Translations under genes and position numbers: made by a program | Assembly (NCBI GenBank): GCA_051747385.1 | Contig: JBNJGB010000014.1 | Location: 1 to 64,000, forward strand | Direction of reading: 5' to 3' | DNA: 64,000 bases | DNA from: JBNJGB01 sp051747385 | GTDB taxonomy: Bacteria > Myxococcota_A > UBA9042 > PHBI01 > JACKFB01 | The notes under the pieces: generated by a model | Told to the model about the DNA's origin: nothing | Seen by the model: the letters and a program-made list of their open reading frames with translations, nothing else | The model's database searches: none | Shown: positions 59,233 to 64,000 of the stretch, one piece after another | How the letters are laid out: each line of letters begins with the position of its first letter | Position numbering within the stretch: position 1 is the first letter of the stretch

Positions 59233-59352
59233 GGAGCGTGGAACCTGCCCGGGTGTGCCATTTCGCCCGGGCGAGCGCGCACACCGCGTTGCCCCCCGGC
59301 GGGAGCGCCGGCCCGGCGTACGAAAAGTGTGAAATAAGTAGGCTTGACCCCA
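59233..59352. other. norR-norD convergent spacer with AT-rich patch
   Basis: The first part contains pairing GC-rich arms (CCGGCG and CGCCGG). The second part, about 59318-59352, is unusually AT-rich for this genome (GAAAAGTGTGAAATAAGTAG). No T-run hairpin is present. It may be the scar of an inserted sequence. Confidence 0.4.
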
Positions 59353-61251
59353 CTAGGTTCGTCGGCCCCAGGCCTCGGTGATGGCCCTGGGGAGGTCGTG
59401 CACCCTCCGGATGAGCTGGAAGCCGCCTGGGCCGAACATGGAGGGGAGAGAGGCGCGGGCCGCCGGATCGTAGGCCAGCGCGTGGACGGTGATGCCCTGC
59501 TTCGCGGCCTCGCGGACCGCCTGGCGGACGTCGGCGATGCCGTAGGCGCCCTCGTAGCGGTCGTAGTCGGTGGGCTTGCCGTCGGTGACGAGCAGCACCA
59601 GCTTGTGGCGGGCCTCGTGGCCCTGGAGGCCGGCGACGGCGTGGCGCAGCGGGGCGCCGATGCGCGTGTAGCCTTGGGGCTTCAGGCCGCCGAGGCGGGC
59701 GCGGCCCAGGGCCCAGGAGTCCCGCCAGCCCTTCACCTCCCACACCCGGCACAGGTTCCGCGTGTTGCTGGCGAAGGCCAGGACCTGGAGCTGATCTTCC
59801 AGGCGCTCCGCCACCTCGCCCAGGACGACCACCGCCTCGCGGGTCACGTCGAGGACACGCCGGTTGTCCACCCAGCTTCCCGCCGAGAGGCTGGTGTCCA
59901 GGAGCACCGTGCAGGCGGTGTCCCGCAGCCGACGAACGGAGGTCTTGTAGACCCGCCCGGGGGCGTCGCGCCCCGCCTTCCGGAAGGCGTGCTCCTCGAC
60001 GACCGCGTCCACGTCGATCTCGTCCCCGTCCATCTGCCGATCCAGCCGCTGGAGCCGGGTCCGGTGGGCCTCCAGGCGGCGCTGGAGGACGCGGACCAGG
60101 GGCGCCCGCTCGGCGGCGACGGAGGCGCCCCACTCGGGCTCCATGGAGCGGGCCACCGCCGGGTAGACCTTCACCCAGCCCTTCCGATAGCGCCCGGCGC
60201 GGGTGTCCCACTCGTCGTACGGGACGCCCCGCTCGCCGGCCTCGACGCCGTGGACGTCCGGGACCTCGCCGGGGATGTCCAGGTCGGCGCGGAAGATGCT
60301 GTGCGTGTCCTTGCCGCCGCGGAAGACCTCGCGCAGGTCCACCTCGTCGAGGGCCTCCGCGTGGTCCTCGAGGTCGTCGGCGCCGTCGACCTTCTGCTTG
60401 CCGCCGCTGAACTCCTCGAGGGTCTCCACCTTCTCGAAGGTGTGCACCGGCAGGGGATCGGCCTCCTCGGTCTTGTCCAGGAGCACGCGCTTCACGTCGT
60501 CGCGCGGGGGCGCCTCGATCTCGGTGCCGTCCGGCTCCTCGGCGGCCTCCTCCATCTCGGCCGCCACGTCGTCCGCGGCGGCCCGGTCGGCGCCGGACAG
60601 CGGACCTCCCCAGAGGACCGGCTCCGGAGCCCGCGGCCCGCCGCCCTTCAGGGAGGCCAGGCGCGCCAGGATCACGTCGCGCGCCTCGGGGCTCTCGCCC
60701 CGCAGGAGGGAGCGCTGGAGATCGAGGATCGCGTGCTCCCGGCGCGACAGGCCGTCGGGCGCCGACGGGGACGCGGCCGCCACCACTTCGGGAGCCTCGT
60801 CGAGGCGCTCCGCCAGGCCGGGCATCTCCTGGCGGAGCTCTCGCGTGGCATCCGCCGCGGCCAGGAGGAAGTCGACCCGAGCGGCGAGGGGATCGGACGG
60901 CAGGTCGTCCACGGCGCCGTCCCGAGCGAGCCGGGCGGCGACGGCGGTCCGGGCGACGTACAGGGACTCGTTCGCCTCGGGGGTCTCGGCCTGGTCGATC
61001 CAGGCGGGCAGCAGGATCGCGGAGCCACGCACGCCGCCGTTGCCCTCCGAGACGCGCACCCGGACGGGGCGCCCGCAGAGGATCTGCGCGAGCGCCGTCA
61101 AACGTGGGAGGAGAGGGTCCAACCGCGCCGCACGGGCGTCATCCGGTCCGTCACCGGGGGTCGGACGGAGCCTCCGCCAGAGGTTCCAGAGGCCGCGGAA
61201 GACCCCCTCCTCCCAATCGAGGCTGAGCTCGGGAGCGCCCATCCGGGTCAC
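59353..61251 (-). CDS. norD: NorD, VWA-domain NO-reductase activation protein
   Basis: Works with the AAA+ protein NorQ to insert metal or assemble active NorBC. The 632-residue protein has a helical N-terminus, a long acidic/variable middle, and a C-terminal VWA domain (about 435-625). Its MIDAS motif appears as LLDTSLSAGSW (D-x-S-x-S) with later Thr and LLVTDGKPTDYD. The GTG at 61251 overlaps the norQ stop (GTGA); ATG 61242 is the alternative. Length is typical of NorD. Confidence 0.93.
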   Translation of the reverse strand: MTRMGAPELSLDWEEGVFRGLWNLWRRLRPTPGDGPDDARAARLDPLLPRLTALAQILCGRPVRVRVSEGNGGVRGSAILLPAWIDQAETPEANESLYVARTAVAARLARDGAVDDLPSDPLAARVDFLLAAADATRELRQEMPGLAERLDEAPEVVAAASPSAPDGLSRREHAILDLQRSLLRGESPEARDVILARLASLKGGGPRAPEPVLWGGPLSGADRAAADDVAAEMEEAAEEPDGTEIEAPPRDDVKRVLLDKTEEADPLPVHTFEKVETLEEFSGGKQKVDGADDLEDHAEALDEVDLREVFRGGKDTHSIFRADLDIPGEVPDVHGVEAGERGVPYDEWDTRAGRYRKGWVKVYPAVARSMEPEWGASVAAERAPLVRVLQRRLEAHRTRLQRLDRQMDGDEIDVDAVVEEHAFRKAGRDAPGRVYKTSVRRLRDTACTVLLDTSLSAGSWVDNRRVLDVTREAVVVLGEVAERLEDQLQVLAFASNTRNLCRVWEVKGWRDSWALGRARLGGLKPQGYTRIGAPLRHAVAGLQGHEARHKLVLLVTDGKPTDYDRYEGAYGIADVRQAVREAAKQGITVHALAYDPAARASLPSMFGPGGFQLIRRVHDLPRAITEAWGRRT

Positions 61252-62057
61252 ATGGCCAGATCGACCACGTCCCGGAGGGCCGCGGCGATGTCCGGCTCGT
61301 CGGTCAGCGGCTCCACGATGGCCGCGTAGCAGGCCATGCGCTGCGGCATGCCGGCGCGGATGAGCCGGGCGGCGTCCACCAGCAGGCGGGTCGATGCGGA
61401 CTCGGCCAGGCCCAGGTCGTCCAGCTCGCGGAGCTTGTGGCCGAGGGCCACCAGGCGCTTGCAGATCTTCGGCGGCGCCCCGGTCTCCCCCTCCACGATG
61501 GAGCGCTCCAGAGCGGGCTCCGGGTAGTCGAAGGACCAGGCCACGAACCGCTGCCGCGTGGACGGCTTCAGCTCCTTGAGGCCGTGCTGGTAGGCGGGGT
61601 TGAAGCTGACCACCAGCATGAAGTCGTCCGGGGCCTCCAGCTCCTCGTCGTGGCGCTCCACGTACAGGCGGCGCCGGTGATCGGTCAGCGGGTGCAGGAC
61701 CACGACCGTGTCGGAGCGCGCCTCGGCCACCTCGTCCAGGTAGAGGATGGCACCCTGGCGGACGGCCCGCGTGACCGGGCCGTCGCACCAGACGGTGTCC
61801 CCTCCCCGCACCAGGTAGCGTCCCAGGAGATCGGTCGCCGTGGTGTCGTCGTGGCACGCGACGGTGACCAGCGGGCGGCCCAGGCGCGCGGCCATGTACT
61901 CCACGAAGCGGGACTTCCCGCAGCCCGTGGGGCCCTTGAGCATCAGGGGCAGGTGCTCCTGCCAGCAGTGCTCGAACAGGGCCACCTCCTGCCCGACGGG
62001 CTCGTACCACGGCAGGACGTCCGCGGTGCGCTCGACCTCGAGGGGCGCGGCGGTCAT
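61248..62057 (-). CDS. norQ: NorQ, MoxR-type AAA+ ATPase
   Basis: A 269-residue ATPase of the CbbQ/NirQ/NorQ group, partner of NorD in maturing NO reductase. Walker A is GPTGCGKS, Walker B is ILYLDEVAEA, the sensor is VVSFNPAYQ and the Arg finger TRQRF. The ATG overlaps the norB stop by 4 bp, which couples their translation. Confidence 0.95.
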   Translation of the reverse strand: MTAAPLEVERTADVLPWYEPVGQEVALFEHCWQEHLPLMLKGPTGCGKSRFVEYMAARLGRPLVTVACHDDTTATDLLGRYLVRGGDTVWCDGPVTRAVRQGAILYLDEVAEARSDTVVVLHPLTDHRRRLYVERHDEELEAPDDFMLVVSFNPAYQHGLKELKPSTRQRFVAWSFDYPEPALERSIVEGETGAPPKICKRLVALGHKLRELDDLGLAESASTRLLVDAARLIRAGMPQRMACYAAIVEPLTDEPDIAAALRDVVDLAM

Positions 62058-63433
62058 GCGGGCACCTCCGCGAGCTCGGGCTCACCCTCGGCCCCGCTCT
62101 CCGCGCGGGCCGACTCCACCTCCATGGGCAGGCCGTGCCTGGCGAAGTCGACGACGAAGAGGGTGACGCCGATGGTGAACAGGGTCGCGGCGAGGATGAG
62201 GGCGACGAAGTGCACCTCGATGGCCTCCTGGACATTGAGGAAGTCCATGCCGGTCATGCGCTCCATGTAGACCTGGGCGATACCGGCCACCGCGAAGGCG
62301 CCGGTCATGCCGAGCATGCCCACGTTGGAGCACCAGAAGGCCCAGGACTGCATCCAGCCGTTGTAGCGCTTCCGGCCGGTCATCTCCGGCAGGGAGTAGC
62401 TGATGATGGCGAGCACCAGGAGCGCGTAGGCGCCCCAGAAGGCCAGGTGGCCGTGGGTGGCCGTCACCAGGGTCCCGTGGGTCCAGATGTTCACCTGGGG
62501 CAGCGTGTGCGCGAAGCCCAGGAAGCCCGCGCCGAGGAAGCTCAACACGCAGGTGGCCAGGGTCCACTGCAGCGCCATCCGGTTGGGGTGCTGCCTGCCC
62601 CCCTTCTTCGCCATGGCGAGGCCGTACCAGAGCATGCCGAGGAACGCGAGGGGCTCCAGGGCGCTGAAGATGCCGCCGACGGCCAGCCAGTACTCGGGGG
62701 CGCCGATGAAGTAGTAGTGGTGGCCCGTGCCGAGGATGCCGGACAGGAAGGTGAAGCCGACGATGACGTAGAGCCACTTCTCGATGACCTCGCGGTCGAC
62801 GCCGGTCATCTTGATGAGCAGGTAGGCGAGGATGCCGCCCATCACCAGCTCCCAGACGCCCTCGACCCAGAGGTGGACGACCCACCAGCGGAAGTAGGAG
62901 TCGAAGACCTGGTTGTCGAAGTGGATCATGCCGGGCAGGTACAGCAGCGCCGCCATGACCAGGCCGAAGTACAGGACGATGGAGGTGGTCGTGTACCGGC
63001 GCGCCTTCCAGATGGTCATGCCGATGTTGCCGACGAACATCAGGACGTTGGCCACCACCAGCCAGTCGAGGGGGCGCGGGATCTCGAGGAACTTCCGGCC
63101 CTCCCACCAGTTGAAGTGGAAGCCGACCAGGGCGACGACGCCGACGACGACGAGGGAGGCCCACTGGACGATCGCCAGCTTCGGCGACCAGAGCTCACGC
63201 TCGCACTCGTCGGGGACGATCCAGTAGGCGGCGCCCATGAAGCCCGACAGGAGCCACACCACGAGGAGGTTCGTGTGGGTGGCGCGGGCGGCGTTGAAGG
63301 GGATCCACTCGTGCAGGACGTCGTAGCCCGCGTGGGCGAAGGCCATGATGAAGCCGTAGACGATCTGCAGGCAGAACAGCAGCATGCAGGTGGCGAAGAA
63401 GAGCCACGCGATCCTCTGGGAACGGTAGTTCAC
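62054..63433 (-). CDS. norB: Nitric oxide reductase large subunit NorB
   Basis: The catalytic subunit of cNOR: reduces two NO to N2O at a haem b3/FeB centre. The 459-residue protein has 12 membrane helices. Haem and FeB ligand His residues are in ATHTNLLVVW, HLWVEGVWE, GTGHHYYF and ATHGHLAFWGAY; catalytic Glu candidates lie in WVEGVWE and ALEPLAF. The absence of a long N-terminal quinol domain marks it as cytochrome c-dependent, matching the norC upstream. The GTG start has AGGAG 7 nt before it. Confidence 0.96.
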   Translation of the reverse strand: MNYRSQRIAWLFFATCMLLFCLQIVYGFIMAFAHAGYDVLHEWIPFNAARATHTNLLVVWLLSGFMGAAYWIVPDECERELWSPKLAIVQWASLVVVGVVALVGFHFNWWEGRKFLEIPRPLDWLVVANVLMFVGNIGMTIWKARRYTTTSIVLYFGLVMAALLYLPGMIHFDNQVFDSYFRWWVVHLWVEGVWELVMGGILAYLLIKMTGVDREVIEKWLYVIVGFTFLSGILGTGHHYYFIGAPEYWLAVGGIFSALEPLAFLGMLWYGLAMAKKGGRQHPNRMALQWTLATCVLSFLGAGFLGFAHTLPQVNIWTHGTLVTATHGHLAFWGAYALLVLAIISYSLPEMTGRKRYNGWMQSWAFWCSNVGMLGMTGAFAVAGIAQVYMERMTGMDFLNVQEAIEVHFVALILAATLFTIGVTLFVVDFARHGLPMEVESARAESGAEGEPELAEVPA

Positions 63434-63444
63434 TTACGTACTCC

Positions 63445-64000
63445 TCACTTCTGCTTCATCAGGAAGGTCACGAGCTCGTCCCGCTGGGCCTCGCTCAGGC
63501 CGAGGTCCGGCATGGCGGTGCCGGGCTTCACCGACTGGGGATCCTCCAGCCAGGCGTTCAGCTCCTCGGGGTCGTCGAACCGGGCCCCCACGCCGTCGAG
63601 CGCAGGACCGACGTTCCCGCCCGACCCGCCGAGGCTGTGACAGGCCGTGCAGAGCTGGCTGAAAATCTCGGGACGATCCCCGACGTGGGCCTGGCCCTTC
63701 GTGGCGGCACCCGCCGACTTCGCCTCGTCGCCGTAGATCGGATCGGCCGGGAAGCCGTTGGTGTCGATCCCGCCGACCCAGTCGAGGAAGGCGACGACGT
63801 CCGAGATCTCCTGCTCGGTGAAGTCGTATTGCACCATCCGGCGGCGGCCGGGGTACATGGCCTCCGGGTCCTTCAGGAAGGTGCGGATCCAAGGCTTGCC
63901 GCGCCGCTCCACCACCTTGGTCAGCTCCGGAGCGTAGTAGGCGCCCTCGCCGAGCAGGGTGTGGCAGCCCATGCAGTTGTTGTCGTTCCAGACGTCGTGG
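63445..64000 (-). CDS. norC: NorC cytochrome c subunit, partial, with extra haem domain
   Basis: The electron-entry subunit of cNOR, cut at its 5' end by the window edge. The visible part begins with the first haem site CMGCHTLLGEGAYYAPEL, the NorC signature. The core ends near FPADPIYG, where NorC normally stops. A second domain of about 80 residues follows, with its own haem site CTACHSLGG and Met-containing PGTAMPDLGLS, a typical class I cytochrome c. So at least two haems are present. The membrane anchor lies off the edge. It lies 11 bp before norB. Confidence 0.92.
   Translation of the reverse strand, partial: HDVWNDNNCMGCHTLLGEGAYYAPELTKVVERRGKPWIRTFLKDPEAMYPGRRRMVQYDFTEQEISDVVAFLDWVGGIDTNGFPADPIYGDEAKSAGAATKGQAHVGDRPEIFSQLCTACHSLGGSGGNVGPALDGVGARFDDPEELNAWLEDPQSVKPGTAMPDLGLSEAQRDELVTFLMKQK

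Noticed and set aside
63434..63892. 152-residue ORF overlapping norC on the same strand
   Set aside because: It is another frame of norC; the norC frame carries both haem motifs.

Overview
The window is very GC-rich bacterial DNA and reads like Myxococcota (the former Deltaproteobacteria). The evidence is a MYXO-CTERM-like tail on a secreted protein, many lipoproteins with long Asp/Ala-rich linkers, three huge Cys-rich plus Gly-rich surface lipoproteins, three adjacent bactofilins, a type-B sdhC-A-B complex II, hybrid histidine kinases and perfect sigma-54 promoters. Genes are tightly packed, with many 4-bp stop/start overlaps. Almost no canonical hairpin-plus-T-run terminators are visible. 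No phage, plasmid, CRISPR or rRNA region was seen; one tRNA-Arg(CCT) is present.

Layout. 1-5000: a giant Gly-rich lipoprotein, a small sigma-like protein on the minus strand, then a lipoprotein-surE-apt operon. 5000-9400: metG on the minus strand, tRNA-Arg, an HU/IHF-like protein and a zinc-ribbon membrane protein. 9470-9742: a palindrome, a sigma-54 promoter and a 37-codon hydrophobic ORF. 9770-16260: glpD, a small lipoprotein, a CPBP protease, a GMC oxidoreductase and a membrane protein, almost all overlapping or abutting. 16235-21600: an MBL-fold hydrolase, rpmB, a MYXO-CTERM-like secreted protein, copy A of a 163-bp repeat, a lipoprotein, a HAD phosphatase and a cysteine-bearing Rrf2 regulator. 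22000-34800: the second giant lipoprotein, two signalling proteins, a lipoprotein hydrolase, NnrS and an anchor-type lipoprotein. 34950-38690: a gene remnant and sdhCAB, with copy B of the repeat plus a 49-bp derivative lying between sdhA and sdhB. 39000-45000: a frameshifted gene, pssA, the third giant lipoprotein and a C39-like protease. 45290-50560: a second GMC oxidoreductase, three bactofilins, pyrE, a lipoprotein and an alpha/beta hydrolase. 50580-56970: an alpha-2-macroglobulin and a serpin, both predicted lipoproteins, in a two-gene operon behind a perfect sigma-54 promoter with an upstream palindrome. 57100-64000: an HRDC protein, norR, and norC-norB-norQ-norD (norC is cut by the window edge and carries an extra haem domain).

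How the genes may work together. NorCBQD, NorR, NnrS and possibly the Rrf2 protein form a nitric-oxide reduction and response set spread over the window. The macroglobulin and serpin look like a surface-tethered protease-inhibitor shield under activator control, fitting a predatory or host-like lifestyle; this is inference. The three giant lipoproteins are paralogues sharing a DCDGIDG motif, a DUF1565-like segment and a Gly-rich tail. Several genes have a -10 box only 6-9 nt before the start codon, suggesting leaderless mRNAs.

All calls come from reading the sequence; no database search was run. Start sites were chosen from Shine-Dalgarno (SD) spacing, overlaps and expected family N-termini and may be off by a few codons.
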